DNA of 64,000 bases from the NCBI GenBank assembly GCA_910588875.1, contig CAJURT010000007.1:1-64000 (forward strand). The letters run 5' to 3'. This DNA is from an uncultured Lachnospiraceae bacterium (lineage in GTDB: Bacteria > Bacillota > Clostridia > Lachnospirales > Lachnospiraceae). Under the pieces are notes generated by a model. That model ran no database searches. It was not told the DNA's origin and saw only the letters and a program-made list of their open reading frames with translations. Shown here piece by piece: positions 47,417 to 57,074 of the stretch; positions within the stretch are counted from its first letter, which is position 1, and each line of letters begins with the position of its first letter. A program made the translations under genes and the position numbers.

Positions 47417-48709
47417 TTAATGTACATTTGGGATTTCCACAATTTTTGCATCTGCCAGTTTCTGCAGGGACATCAGAATTCCCAGCTTAGCATGATACCA
47501 GGTCAGGCCGCCCTGGAAATAGACGGCATAGGGCTCTTTAATCGGGGCATCCGCACTTAACTCAATCGAAGAGCCTTGCACAAAGGCACCTGCTGCCATA
47601 ATCACCGGCGCATCATATCCAGGCATATCCCAAGGCTCAGGGATGACAAAACTGTCTACAGGTGCTGCTGCCTGAATGCCCTGGCAAAATGCGATGACTG
47701 CTTCCGGTGTCCCAAATGTAATTGCCTGGATAATATCATGCCGTGTCTGGCTGGAATCGGGGGTAACGGAAAAACCCAGCCGTTCATAGATGTTGGCGGC
47801 AAAAACCGCACCTTTTAAAGCCCCGGCCACCACTGTCGGCGCCAAAAACAGCCCCTGGAAAAAGGGCTGGTTCATTCCCAGGCTGGCGCCGACCTCTTTG
47901 CCTAAACCAGGGGCACTCAGCCGGTAGGAAGCCCGGTCAATGCAATCCTTCCTCCCCACAATATATCCTCCGATGGGAGCCAGCCCGCCTCCTGGGTTTT
48001 TGATCAGGGAGCCGACAATCATATCCGCCCCCACTTCAGTTGGCTCCATACGTTCAACAAACTCCCCATAACAGTTATCCACCATGCATATCACATCTGG
48101 TTTTATGCTTTTGATAAAGGAAATCAGTTCCCTGATTTTATCCACAGACAAGGTCGGACGGGTGGCATACCCTTTGGAACGCTGGATGGTTACCAGGCGT
48201 GTCCTATCATTGATGGCCTGGCGGATCCCGTCAAAATCAAAGGAACCGTCCTCTAAGAGGTCTGCCTGGCGGTATGTCACGCCGTATTCCTTTAGGGAAC
48301 CTACGGAATCGCGTATTCCTATGACTTCTTCCAGGGTGTCATAGGGCTTTCCTACCGGCGACAGCAATTCATCACCGGGACGCAGGTTGCCGGAAAGAGC
48401 CACATGCAAGGCATGGGTTCCGCTAATCAGCTGTGGCCGGACCAATGCACTTTCCCCATGAAAGGTTTGTGCATAGACCTCCTCCAGGGTATCCCTTCCC
48501 AAGTCATTGTAGCCATAGCCTGTAGTAGCAGCAAAGTGGATATCACTGACCCTGGCTTTTTGCATGGCACGGATCACTTTCATCTGATTATATTCGGCCG
48601 TCTCATCAATAAGGGAAAACCTTTCTTTTAAGTCATTTTCAATATCCCGGGCATAAGATAAAATATTATGCCGGATTCCCATTGCTTCATACATCTGTTC
48701 CAATCTCAT
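47417..48709 (-). CDS. Methionine gamma-lyase family PLP enzyme (aluminium-resistance protein family)
   Basis: A 430-residue fold-type I PLP protein. Typical stretches: HFAATTGYGYNDLGRDTLEE, VRPQLISGTHALHVALSGNL, RPGDELLSPVGKPYDTLEEV, ICMVDNCYGEFVERMEPTEV and the PLP lysine in VGSLIKNPGGGLAPIGGYIV. The family (PF06838 by pattern) has been called methionine gamma-lyase or aluminium-resistance protein; the substrate is not firmly established. ATG 48709 (AGGAG ten bases upstream) overlaps the miaA end, so it is coupled to the mut-mia operon as in many Clostridia. Confidence 0.9.
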   Translation of the reverse strand: MRLEQMYEAMGIRHNILSYARDIENDLKERFSLIDETAEYNQMKVIRAMQKARVSDIHFAATTGYGYNDLGRDTLEEVYAQTFHGESALVRPQLISGTHALHVALSGNLRPGDELLSPVGKPYDTLEEVIGIRDSVGSLKEYGVTYRQADLLEDGSFDFDGIRQAINDRTRLVTIQRSKGYATRPTLSVDKIRELISFIKSIKPDVICMVDNCYGEFVERMEPTEVGADMIVGSLIKNPGGGLAPIGGYIVGRKDCIDRASYRLSAPGLGKEVGASLGMNQPFFQGLFLAPTVVAGALKGAVFAANIYERLGFSVTPDSSQTRHDIIQAITFGTPEAVIAFCQGIQAAAPVDSFVIPEPWDMPGYDAPVIMAAGAFVQGSSIELSADAPIKEPYAVYFQGGLTWYHAKLGILMSLQKLADAKIVEIPNVH

Positions 48710-49685
48710 CAAAAGCACTCTCCTTCTGCTCGTTCTTTTTTGCTGTCTTTTCTCCCTGGCGGAATTCTTCCAGTATGTGTTCCAATACAAGTCCAGGGTC
48801 ACAGCCAAAATCTTCCAGCTGCAGCCACCGAACCTCCCGCTCCCGCTTAAACCAGGTCAGCTGGCGCTTGGCAAAATGCCGGGTATCACGTTTTAATACC
48901 CTGACTGCTTCCTCTAGGCTGCATTCCTGATTCAGGTAATCCAGGATTTCTTTATAACCAAGGCCTTGCATGGATGTCATGCCACGGCAGCATCCCATAT
49001 CACGCAATTTTTCCACCTCAGCCACCAAACCCACATCCATCATCTGATCCACGCGCTGGTCAATCCTTTGGTACAGGCGAGCCCTGTCACAGTTTAAAAC
49101 ATAATAATAGAACCGGTAGGGGGATTCCTTTTCCCGTTCCTGCTGGTTGTGTTCTGAAATCCTCTGCCCGGTGAGTTTGTAATATTCCAAAGCCCGGATT
49201 ACGCGTTTTTGGTTGTTGGCATGGATCTGGGCTGCTGCATCAGGATCTGCCTCCGTTAACAGCTGATGCAAATATTCGTTTCCCTGGGTTTGGGCTATGT
49301 TTTCCAGTTCTTCCCGCACAGAGGAATCACTCTCGTTTTTTTTAAAATCAATGTCATAAAGCAGGGCCTGGATATAAAATCCCGTGCCCCCGGCCACAAT
49401 GGGAATATGGCCCCGGCCATAGATATCAGACAAGGCCTGTTTTGCCATGGATTGGAAAATAGCCACGTTAAAGTCTTCCCAAGGCTCTAAAATGTCAATC
49501 AGGTGGTGCGGGACACCTTTCATTTCCTGATCCGTAACTTTCGCAGAACCGATATCCATATGACGGTACACCTGCATGGAGTCAGCACTGATAATTTCAC
49601 CATCCAATGCCTGAGCAAGCTGAATGGACAGGGAAGTTTTGCCAACGGCAGTAGGGCCTGTCAATACGATTAATGGCTGTTTCAT
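48687..49685 (-). CDS. miaA: tRNA dimethylallyltransferase
   Basis: A 332-residue MiaA that adds dimethylallyl to A37 of tRNAs reading UNN codons. P-loop LTGPTAVGKTSLSIQLAQAL, catalytic Asp in ISADSMQVYRHMDIGSAKVT, GVPHHLIDILEPWEDFNVAI, IVAGGTGFYIQALLYDIDF and the C-terminal RDTRHFAKRQLTWFKRE. The MiaB encoded 5 kb upstream in the same run performs the next step on the same base. Confidence 0.97.
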   Translation of the reverse strand: MKQPLIVLTGPTAVGKTSLSIQLAQALDGEIISADSMQVYRHMDIGSAKVTDQEMKGVPHHLIDILEPWEDFNVAIFQSMAKQALSDIYGRGHIPIVAGGTGFYIQALLYDIDFKKNESDSSVREELENIAQTQGNEYLHQLLTEADPDAAAQIHANNQKRVIRALEYYKLTGQRISEHNQQEREKESPYRFYYYVLNCDRARLYQRIDQRVDQMMDVGLVAEVEKLRDMGCCRGMTSMQGLGYKEILDYLNQECSLEEAVRVLKRDTRHFAKRQLTWFKREREVRWLQLEDFGCDPGLVLEHILEEFRQGEKTAKKNEQKESAFDEIGTDV

Positions 49686-49705
49686 ATCATTTCCCCTCTG
49701 ATTGT

Positions 49706-51559
49706 TTATACGATACGTTTAAATTTCTTTTCCAGGTCATGCTTGCTCATGGAAATAATGGTGGGACGCCCATGGGGGCAGGCATATGGATTTTCCAGTT
49801 TTAACAGCTGATCAATCAGCTGGTCTGCCTCCGGAAAACTCATAGAGTGGTTGCCTTTGACGGCAGCCTTGCAGGACATGGAGGCCACCTTTTCATAGAT
49901 CATTGTGGAACCTGCAAAGGCGGCATCCTCTGACAATCCGTCCATAATTTCCATCAGGAGTTCTCTATGGGCAAGGGAAAACAGATTGTCCGGAACTGCC
50001 CGGACAGCATACTCCCGGCCTCCGAAATGCTCAATCTCAAATCCCATGTCCCTGAAAACCTGCCGGTGTTTTTCGAAAAGTGCCGATTCCCGGCCTCCAA
50101 GGGTCAGGATAATGGGGGGATCCACTATCTGGCCGGACTGCTTCCGAAGAGCCAGGGCCGCCATTGTCTGTTCATACAAGACTTTTTCGTGGGCAGCGTG
50201 CTGGTCAATAATATACAATTGGTCATTGAATTCTACCAGCCAATAAGTATCGAAAAGCTGGCCGATCAGCTTGTGCCGGAGGCGGGAGGCTGGTTCCAGG
50301 AGGCGTTCCTCAAAAAGATCCATTTGCCGGGCTGGTTTGGATATCTGTTTTTCCACGGGTTCCGGGATTTTCTTAACGCAGTAACCGGCAGTTTCTTCCG
50401 CAACCCTTTCCGGCCCTGTGCCGGCGCTGTTTGTCTCCTGCCATTGTAGCATACGCTGTTTTTCGAAAGGCTCCGGGAATGATGGGGTTTTCGTCTTGTT
50501 TTGCTGCCGGGGAGGTACAGAAGGTTTTTCATTTCTTTTCTCTGTTCCCGGCTCCACCTGCGGAATAAGTTCCTTGTGCATCAGCACTTTTGTAATTGCA
50601 TCCTGCACGGCATGAAAAACCGCTTCTCCATTCTGGAACCGTAATTCCATTTTGGTGGGATGGATATTAACATCCAACAGTTCCGGTTCTATCTGCAAAT
50701 GCAGCAAGGTAAAGGGATACCTGTGCTGCATCATAAAAGGACGGTAGGCTTCCTCTATCGCCTTGCCGATAATTTTGCTTTTAATGTAACGTCCGTTAAT
50801 AAAATAATTTTCGAAAAACCGGTTATTCCGGGCAATGACCGGCTTTCCGGCGAATCCGTTGACAGAGATTGCCTCATAGCCGGCCTGTATCGGCAGAAGG
50901 TTGGCCGCAATCTCTCTTCCATATATGGTATAAATAATATCTTTCAGGCTATGGTTCCCGGAAGTGTAAAGCTTATTCTGGTTATTCTGAATGAAGCGGA
51001 CCGAGATCTCCGGATGGGACAAGGCAATTTTTTCCACCAAATCACCCACATGCGCCCCTTCTGTCATGGCTGTTTTCAAAAATTTTTTGCGTACCGGAGT
51101 ATTGTAGAACAAATTTCGTACAATAAAAGTAGTCCCTTCCGGAGCCCCGATTTCTTCCATGCCTTTTTCCACACCACCCTCAATCTGGTAACGGATCCCT
51201 GTCAGATTACCGCAGGTACGGGTAATAACCTCCACCTGGGCCACGGCGGCAATACTGGAGAGGGCTTCTCCCCGGAATCCCAGGGAAGATACCAAAAACA
51301 AATCTTCCACTGTGCGGATTTTGCTGGTGGAATGCCGCAAAAATGCCATGGGAATTTCATCAGCCAAAATCCCGCAGCCATTGTCCGTCACCCGGATAAA
51401 AGAAATTCCGCCATCGCGGATTTCCACAGTGATGGCGGAGGCCTTCGCGTCAATCGCATTTTCCATCAGTTCTTTGACCACGGAGGCCGGCCGTTCAATG
51501 ACTTCACCGGCAGCAATTTTATTAATGGTATTCTGGTCTAGGATTTGTATCTTTGGCAT
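49706..51559 (-). CDS. mutL: DNA mismatch repair protein MutL
   Basis: A 617-residue MutL. The GHKL ATPase motifs are AAGEVIERPASVVKELMENA, VTDNGCGI and SLGFRGEALSSIAAVA. The C-terminal dimerisation domain carries the endonuclease metal motif DQHAAHEKVLYEQ, SCKAAVKGNHSMSFPEAD and CPHGRPTI. It is therefore a nicking MutL, as in bacteria without MutH. It lies 30 bases after mutS and 20 before miaA. Confidence 0.97.
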   Translation of the reverse strand: MPKIQILDQNTINKIAAGEVIERPASVVKELMENAIDAKASAITVEIRDGGISFIRVTDNGCGILADEIPMAFLRHSTSKIRTVEDLFLVSSLGFRGEALSSIAAVAQVEVITRTCGNLTGIRYQIEGGVEKGMEEIGAPEGTTFIVRNLFYNTPVRKKFLKTAMTEGAHVGDLVEKIALSHPEISVRFIQNNQNKLYTSGNHSLKDIIYTIYGREIAANLLPIQAGYEAISVNGFAGKPVIARNNRFFENYFINGRYIKSKIIGKAIEEAYRPFMMQHRYPFTLLHLQIEPELLDVNIHPTKMELRFQNGEAVFHAVQDAITKVLMHKELIPQVEPGTEKRNEKPSVPPRQQNKTKTPSFPEPFEKQRMLQWQETNSAGTGPERVAEETAGYCVKKIPEPVEKQISKPARQMDLFEERLLEPASRLRHKLIGQLFDTYWLVEFNDQLYIIDQHAAHEKVLYEQTMAALALRKQSGQIVDPPIILTLGGRESALFEKHRQVFRDMGFEIEHFGGREYAVRAVPDNLFSLAHRELLMEIMDGLSEDAAFAGSTMIYEKVASMSCKAAVKGNHSMSFPEADQLIDQLLKLENPYACPHGRPTIISMSKHDLEKKFKRIV

Positions 51560-51589
51560 GATCTACCTCCACATGTTTACATAATATTA

Positions 51590-54262
51590 TTATGTCTCCT
51601 TTTCCTCTGCTGTCCATCGGTTATTCAGCTTTGTCTGGAAACGGTATAAGGTATTCAATGCATCAATCGGTGTCATCCGCCCCAGTTCCAGTTCCTTTAT
51701 TTCTTTAATGATATCATCTTCACGAACCGTATCAAAGAGGGTAAGCTGCCTTAACTCCACTTCATCAGGCTTTGCCACTGCCTTGCGGCTGGTAATATTT
51801 GCGCTGACCTCAGCAATTTCCCGGGTTTTTGATGTCAGGTCCGAGGCAACCAGTTCTTCCACTAATTCCTTTGCCCGTGCAATCACTGATTCCGGCACCC
51901 CGGCAAGCTTTGCCACCTGGATCCCATAACTCTTGTCAGCCCCGCCCCGGACAATCCGCCTTAGAAAAACAATGTCATCGCCGTTTTCCTTAACAGCAAT
52001 ACAATAATTATTGACGCCGTTTATAATCCCTTCCAGTTCCGTCAGTTCATGGTAATGGGTGGCAAATAAGGTTTTGGCTCCCAACAGCCTGGTATTGCTG
52101 ATATGCTCCACCACTGCCCAGGCAATGCTCAGGCCGTCAAAGGTACTGGTGCCTCTCCCGATTTCATCAAGGATAAGCAGGCTGTTGCGGGTAGCATTGC
52201 GGAGGATGTTGGCAACCTCTGTCATTTCCACCATAAAGGTGCTCTGGCCGGAAGCCAGATCATCAGAAGCCCCCACACGGGTAAAGACACGGTCGCAGAT
52301 TCCGATATTGGCAGAATCCGCCGGTACAAAACTTCCCATCTGAGCCATCACCACAATCAGGGCAGTCTGCCTCATATAAGTAGATTTTCCAGCCATATTT
52401 GGGCCGGTTATGATAGAGATCCTGTTCTTGCCATTGTCCAGGAACGTATCATTGGATACAAAAAAGTCATTCCCCATCATTCTTTCAACCACCGGATGGC
52501 GCCCGCCTTTTATCTGTATTACGCCCTTTTCATTGATTGCCGGTTTGATGTAATTGCTCCTGGTAGCTACCGTGGAAAGGGAAACATAGACATCAATAGC
52601 CGCCAACGCCCGGGCTGTTTTCTGGATGCGGACCACCTCCGACGCGATCCGGTCCCTCACCTCACAGAACAGATCATATTCTAAGGAAAAGAGTTTATCC
52701 TCTGCCCCCAGAATAATATCTTCCAGGTTTTTCAATTCATCTGTAGTGTAACGCTCTGCATTGGTCAGGGTCTGCTTGCGGATAAAATATTCCGGAACAA
52801 GTTCCTTAAAGGAATTGGTAACTTCAAAATAATAGCCAAATACTTTGTTGAATTTGATTTTCAGGTTTTTAATTCCGGTTTTGTCACGTTCCCTGGTTTC
52901 CAGCTGAGCCAGCCAGGTTTTCCCTTCCGTTTTGGCATGGCGAAGCTTGTCCGCTTCTTCATGGTACCCTTCCCGGATAATGCCGCCTTCCCGGACAGAG
53001 ACAGGCGGTTCCTCCACAATTGCCTGTTTAATCAGGCTACAGAGTTCTTCCAAAGAATCCAACTCTTCTTGAAGTGCTTTGAGATTTCCACAAGTGAATT
53101 CGGAAAGCAGATTTTTGATATGGGGAACCATGGCAATCGAATTGCTGAAAGATAAAAGGTCGCGGGGATTTGCTGTTTTGTAACTAATGCGCCCAATCAG
53201 CCTTTCCAGGTCATAGATTGGGTTTAAATACTCTCCCAACTCTTCCCGCCCGATATAATTCAAATTCAGTTCCTCAATTGCCTGCTGCCGTTTTAATATC
53301 GCATCCCTGTCAATCAGAGGCTGTTCAATCCAGGTACGTAAAAGCCTGGCGCCCATAGCTGTGCGGGTTTTGTCAAGCACCCACAAGAGACTGCCCTTTT
53401 TCTGGCGTTCCCGCATCGTGTCCAAAAGTTCCAGGTTCCGCCTTGTCGAAGAATCCAGAACCATATAATTGCCCGTGGAATAGGGAACAATTGTGGTCAT
53501 ATGATCCAGTGTGTTCTTCTGTGTTTCATACAAATACTGCAGGATAGCGCCGGCAGCAATCACCCCGCTGTCATAATCTGCAAGCCCCAGGCCTTCCAGG
53601 CTTCCCACCTTAAAATGTTCACGCAAGATTTTACAACAGCTTTCTTCCTGAAAGAAGTGGGAGTCCAAAGAGGACAGGGAAAAACGGCAGCGGCTTTTCA
53701 TTTCTTCCAAACTGATTCCTGACATGGAAAAAGCATCATTACAAACAATCTCCGAGGGAGAAAATTTGTGGATTTCATCACAGAGGGATTGTTCATTGTC
53801 CACTTCTGTTACCAGGAAATCGCCTGTCGTAATGTCCGCAACCGCCACTCCCATCTTATCGCCCAGATAAACAATCCCCATGAGGTAATTGTTCCTGGTC
53901 TCATCCAAAGCCTGGGAACTGGTTATCGTTCCGGGAGTTACCACACGGATCACTTCCCGTTTCACCAGCCCTTTGGCCAGCTTCGGATCCTCCATTTGTT
54001 CCGCAATTGCCACTTTATAACCTTTTTGTACCAACCGGCTCAAATAAGTGTCCACCGCATGATAAGGAACGCCGCACATAGGTGCGCGTTCCTCCAATCC
54101 ACATTCTTTTCCAGTCAGGGTAAGTTCCAATTCCTTTGAGACAGTTTTCGCATCTTCAAAAAACATCTCATAAAAATCTCCCAGGCGGTAAAAAAGAATA
54201 CAATCCTGATATTGCTTTTTAGTCTCCATATACTGAGACATCATTGGCGATAATCCGTTCAT
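51590..54262 (-). CDS. mutS: DNA mismatch recognition protein MutS
   Basis: An 890-residue MutS1. The mismatch-binding Phe-x-Glu is in YRLGDFYEMFFEDAKTVSKE near residues 25-44. The ATPase carries ITGPNMAGKSTYMRQTALIV (Walker A), SGQSTFMVEMTEVANIL and LLILDEIGRGTSTFDGLSIA (Walker B/signature), then LFATHYHELTELE. It overlaps the miaB stop by four bases (ATGA). The miaB-mutS-mutL-miaA order is conserved in Clostridia. Confidence 0.98.
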   Translation of the reverse strand: MNGLSPMMSQYMETKKQYQDCILFYRLGDFYEMFFEDAKTVSKELELTLTGKECGLEERAPMCGVPYHAVDTYLSRLVQKGYKVAIAEQMEDPKLAKGLVKREVIRVVTPGTITSSQALDETRNNYLMGIVYLGDKMGVAVADITTGDFLVTEVDNEQSLCDEIHKFSPSEIVCNDAFSMSGISLEEMKSRCRFSLSSLDSHFFQEESCCKILREHFKVGSLEGLGLADYDSGVIAAGAILQYLYETQKNTLDHMTTIVPYSTGNYMVLDSSTRRNLELLDTMRERQKKGSLLWVLDKTRTAMGARLLRTWIEQPLIDRDAILKRQQAIEELNLNYIGREELGEYLNPIYDLERLIGRISYKTANPRDLLSFSNSIAMVPHIKNLLSEFTCGNLKALQEELDSLEELCSLIKQAIVEEPPVSVREGGIIREGYHEEADKLRHAKTEGKTWLAQLETRERDKTGIKNLKIKFNKVFGYYFEVTNSFKELVPEYFIRKQTLTNAERYTTDELKNLEDIILGAEDKLFSLEYDLFCEVRDRIASEVVRIQKTARALAAIDVYVSLSTVATRSNYIKPAINEKGVIQIKGGRHPVVERMMGNDFFVSNDTFLDNGKNRISIITGPNMAGKSTYMRQTALIVVMAQMGSFVPADSANIGICDRVFTRVGASDDLASGQSTFMVEMTEVANILRNATRNSLLILDEIGRGTSTFDGLSIAWAVVEHISNTRLLGAKTLFATHYHELTELEGIINGVNNYCIAVKENGDDIVFLRRIVRGGADKSYGIQVAKLAGVPESVIARAKELVEELVASDLTSKTREIAEVSANITSRKAVAKPDEVELRQLTLFDTVREDDIIKEIKELELGRMTPIDALNTLYRFQTKLNNRWTAEEKET

Positions 54263-55704
54263 CTTCCGTCCTCAGTTTCTTTTTCTCTTTTTCCAATATA
54301 ATAAAATCCTTTGGCTTCTGTCAATTTTACAGGCACAATATTCCCTATCAGTGAGGCATCTCCCGGGAAATGGACTAACAGATTATTGCCAAGCCGGCCA
54401 CTGACAAAGCCTGGCTGATGGTCATTTTCACACTCCACCAGCACAGGCTGCACCGTATTCACATCCCGCCCACATACCTCAGCCGCAATCTGCTGAACCT
54501 CCCGCAGCAACCGGTCAAAGCGTTCTTTTACCACAGCTTCCGGCACCTGGTTTTCCATTGCCGCTGCCGCAGTTCCTGTCCGTTTGGAATAGATAAAAGT
54601 AAAGGCACTGTCATAACGGATTTTCCGGACAACATCAAGGGTCTCCTGAAAATCTTCTTCCGTTTCCCCCGGAAAACCTACAATAATATCCGTTGTCAGG
54701 GAAATATCCGGTATCTCTGCCCGGATCCGTTCTGCCAAGTCCAGATATTGTTCTTTTGTGTAATGCCGGTTCATTACTTTCAGAATCCGGCTGCTTCCGG
54801 ACTGAAGGGGCAGATGCAAATGATGGCACACCTTTTTACAGTCACGCATAGCAGCAATCAACTCATCGGACAGATCCTTTGGGTGGGAGGTCATAAAACG
54901 GATCCGTTCAATGCCTTCAACCTCATTTACCTGGCGCAAAAGTTCTGCAAAACTCATGGGTTTTGCAAGGTTCTTCCCATAAGAATTTACATTTTGGCCT
55001 AAAAGCATGATTTCTTTCACCCCATCCAAAGCCAGCCTGCGGATTTCCGCAAGAATCTCTTTTGGGTCGCGGCTTCTCTCCCGCCCGCGCACATAGGGGA
55101 CAATGCAATAGCTGCAAAAATTATTGCACCCATACATAATATTAACGCCAGACTTAAAGGGATATTTGCGCATCGCAGGGAGATCCTCCACCACATTTTC
55201 CGCACAATCCCAGACATCCACCACCATCTTTTTTTCTGTCAGGCAGCAGTATAAAAGTTCAGCCAGCTTATAGATGTTATGGGTGCCAAAGATCAAGTCC
55301 ACAAAGCCATAGCTTTTCTTAATCTTCTCCACAACCGCAGGTTCCTGCATCATGCAGCCGCACAAGGCAATCTTCATTGCAGGATGCTTCTTTTTTAATG
55401 TCTGAAGATATCCCAGGTGGCCATAAACCTTCTGATTGGCATTATCCCGTACCGTGCAGGTATTATAGAGCACAAAATCCGCTTCCTCATCCATACCCTC
55501 TTCCAGTCCTGCCTGCAGGAGGATTCCCCGGAGTTTTTCCGAATCCCGGGCATTCATCTGGCACCCAAATGTGCGGACAAAGAATTTCAGAGCATGCCCC
55601 CGTTCTTTCTCCAGTTCCCGGACACATTGGCGGCATTTTTCCATATAATAATACTGCCTTTTTGGTTCCTGCATGGGAATATCCAAAGTTATTTCATTAT
55701 ACAT
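54259..55704 (-). CDS. miaB: tRNA-2-methylthio-N6-isopentenyladenosine synthase
   Basis: A 481-residue radical-SAM methylthiotransferase. The N-terminal UPF0004 domain has FVRTFGCQMNARDSEKLRGI, YNTCTVRDNANQKVYG and ALCGCMMQEP with the three cluster cysteines. The radical SAM motif is MYGCNNFCSYCIVPYVRGRE (CxxxCxxC). A TRAM domain ends the protein (QPVLVECENDHQPGFVSGRL). The start at 55704 has only a poor ribosome binding site. It acts after MiaA on A37. Confidence 0.96.
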   Translation of the reverse strand: MYNEITLDIPMQEPKRQYYYMEKCRQCVRELEKERGHALKFFVRTFGCQMNARDSEKLRGILLQAGLEEGMDEEADFVLYNTCTVRDNANQKVYGHLGYLQTLKKKHPAMKIALCGCMMQEPAVVEKIKKSYGFVDLIFGTHNIYKLAELLYCCLTEKKMVVDVWDCAENVVEDLPAMRKYPFKSGVNIMYGCNNFCSYCIVPYVRGRERSRDPKEILAEIRRLALDGVKEIMLLGQNVNSYGKNLAKPMSFAELLRQVNEVEGIERIRFMTSHPKDLSDELIAAMRDCKKVCHHLHLPLQSGSSRILKVMNRHYTKEQYLDLAERIRAEIPDISLTTDIIVGFPGETEEDFQETLDVVRKIRYDSAFTFIYSKRTGTAAAAMENQVPEAVVKERFDRLLREVQQIAAEVCGRDVNTVQPVLVECENDHQPGFVSGRLGNNLLVHFPGDASLIGNIVPVKLTEAKGFYYIGKREKETEDGR

Positions 55705-55734
55705 TTTTTCTGTTTTTCCAATCTTTTATTTTCC

Positions 55735-55779
55735 TTAAGAATTTCTTAATTTGACCTTTTTCGACATTTATGGTACAAT
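55735..55779 (+). promoter_or_regulatory. Rightward promoter with upstream palindrome, antisense to proA
   Basis: TTGACC (55751-55756), 17-base spacer, TACAAT (55774-55779) is a good sigA match on the plus strand. The 15-bp palindrome TTAAGAATTTCTTAA (55735-55749) abuts the -35. No plus-strand gene follows; the transcript would run antisense into the 3' end of proA. Confidence 0.5.
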
Positions 55780-55813
55780 GGCGCCAAGGAGGGGGTTTAA
55801 GGGGGAGTTTTCC

Positions 55814-57058
55814 CTATTCCCGGATCTGCCCATTGCCATAGATAATGTATTTTGTGGTGGTAAGGGCTTCCAGCCCCATCGGCCCCCTGGCATGAAGCTT
55901 TTGTGTGCTGATTCCTATTTCAGCCCCAAATCCGAATTCATTTCCATCCGTAAAACGAGTAGAAGCATTTACATACACTGCCGCCGCATCAATCTCATCC
56001 AAAAATTTCTGGGCATGTTCATAATTGTTCGTGATAATCGATTCCGAATGCCCCGTATTGTAATGATTGATATGTGCGATTGCCTCCTCCAGGGAACCTA
56101 CCAGTTTCAATGAAATGATGTAATTCAGGTATTCGCTTCCCCAATCCTCTGATGATGCCGTCACAAACCCAGGGACAAGTGCACAGGCCTCAGCATCTGC
56201 CCGTACTTCCACTGACTTTTCTTCCATCCTTTTCCAGAGCATAGGCAAAAAACGTTTTGCCTCCGCCCGGTGAACCACCAGGGATTCGCAGGCATTGCAA
56301 ACACCGATCCTCTGTGTTTTGGCATTATCTATAATGTTCAGGGCCATTTCCAGGTCAGCCCCTTCATCCACATAAATATGGCAATTCCCGGTCCCTGTCT
56401 CAATGACCGGGATTGTGCTGTTTTCCACCACTGTGCGGATCAACCCGGCGCCTCCGCGGGGAATCAGTACATCGATATATTCATTCAAACGCATCAAATG
56501 CCTTGTTGTCTCCCGGTTCCTATCCGTGATTAACTGGATAACGTCTTTTTGGATTCCTGATTTTTCCAGGCCTTTCGAAAGCCAATGCACAACAGCCTTA
56601 TTGGATTCAAGGGCATCGCTTCCGCCTTTTAATATCACGGCATTTCCTGTTTTAAAGCACAGGCCAAAGGCATCTGCCGTTACATTGGGGCGTGCCTCAT
56701 AGATTATCCCGACCACACCCAAAGGAACCCGTTTCCGCCCAATCATCAGGCCGTTTGGCCGTTTTTTCATGGAAAGGACTTCCCCTGTGGGATCCTCCAA
56801 TGCCACTAACTGCATAAGCCCATCCGCCATTGCCTGAATCCGGCCAGGGGTTAGTTCCAGGCGGTCGAGCAAAGCTTTTTTCATTCCAGCTGTCCTGGCA
56901 CGGTCCATATCCATACAGTTTGCCTTTAAAATTTCAGCTTCCCCTTCCACAAGAGACCGGGCAGCTTCCTGCAGGCCTTTATTTTTCTCAGCAACCCCCA
57001 GCCTGTTTAAATAAGCCGCCGCTGCTTTTGCCCGTTGTCCGATTTCTGTCAAATCCAT
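55814..57058 (-). CDS. proA: Gamma-glutamyl phosphate reductase
   Basis: A 414-residue aldehyde-dehydrogenase-fold enzyme reducing glutamyl-5-phosphate to the semialdehyde, second step of proline synthesis. Typical stretches: KRVPLGVVGIIYEARPNVTA, DAFGLCFKTGNAVILKGGSD, DVLIPRGGAGLIRTVVENST, RIGVCNACESLVVHRAEAKR (catalytic Cys in VCNACESLVVH), and HSESIITNNYEHAQKFLDEI. It ends the proB-DUF896-cyclo-ligase-proA run. Confidence 0.97.
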   Translation of the reverse strand: MDLTEIGQRAKAAAAYLNRLGVAEKNKGLQEAARSLVEGEAEILKANCMDMDRARTAGMKKALLDRLELTPGRIQAMADGLMQLVALEDPTGEVLSMKKRPNGLMIGRKRVPLGVVGIIYEARPNVTADAFGLCFKTGNAVILKGGSDALESNKAVVHWLSKGLEKSGIQKDVIQLITDRNRETTRHLMRLNEYIDVLIPRGGAGLIRTVVENSTIPVIETGTGNCHIYVDEGADLEMALNIIDNAKTQRIGVCNACESLVVHRAEAKRFLPMLWKRMEEKSVEVRADAEACALVPGFVTASSEDWGSEYLNYIISLKLVGSLEEAIAHINHYNTGHSESIITNNYEHAQKFLDEIDAAAVYVNASTRFTDGNEFGFGAEIGISTQKLHARGPMGLEALTTTKYIIYGNGQIRE

Positions 57059-57074
57059 ATTCTCTCCCCTCCTG

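Noticed and set aside
49905..51541. Long plus-strand frames opposite mutL
   Set aside because: They are antisense to a fully conserved gene and encode no recognisable protein.
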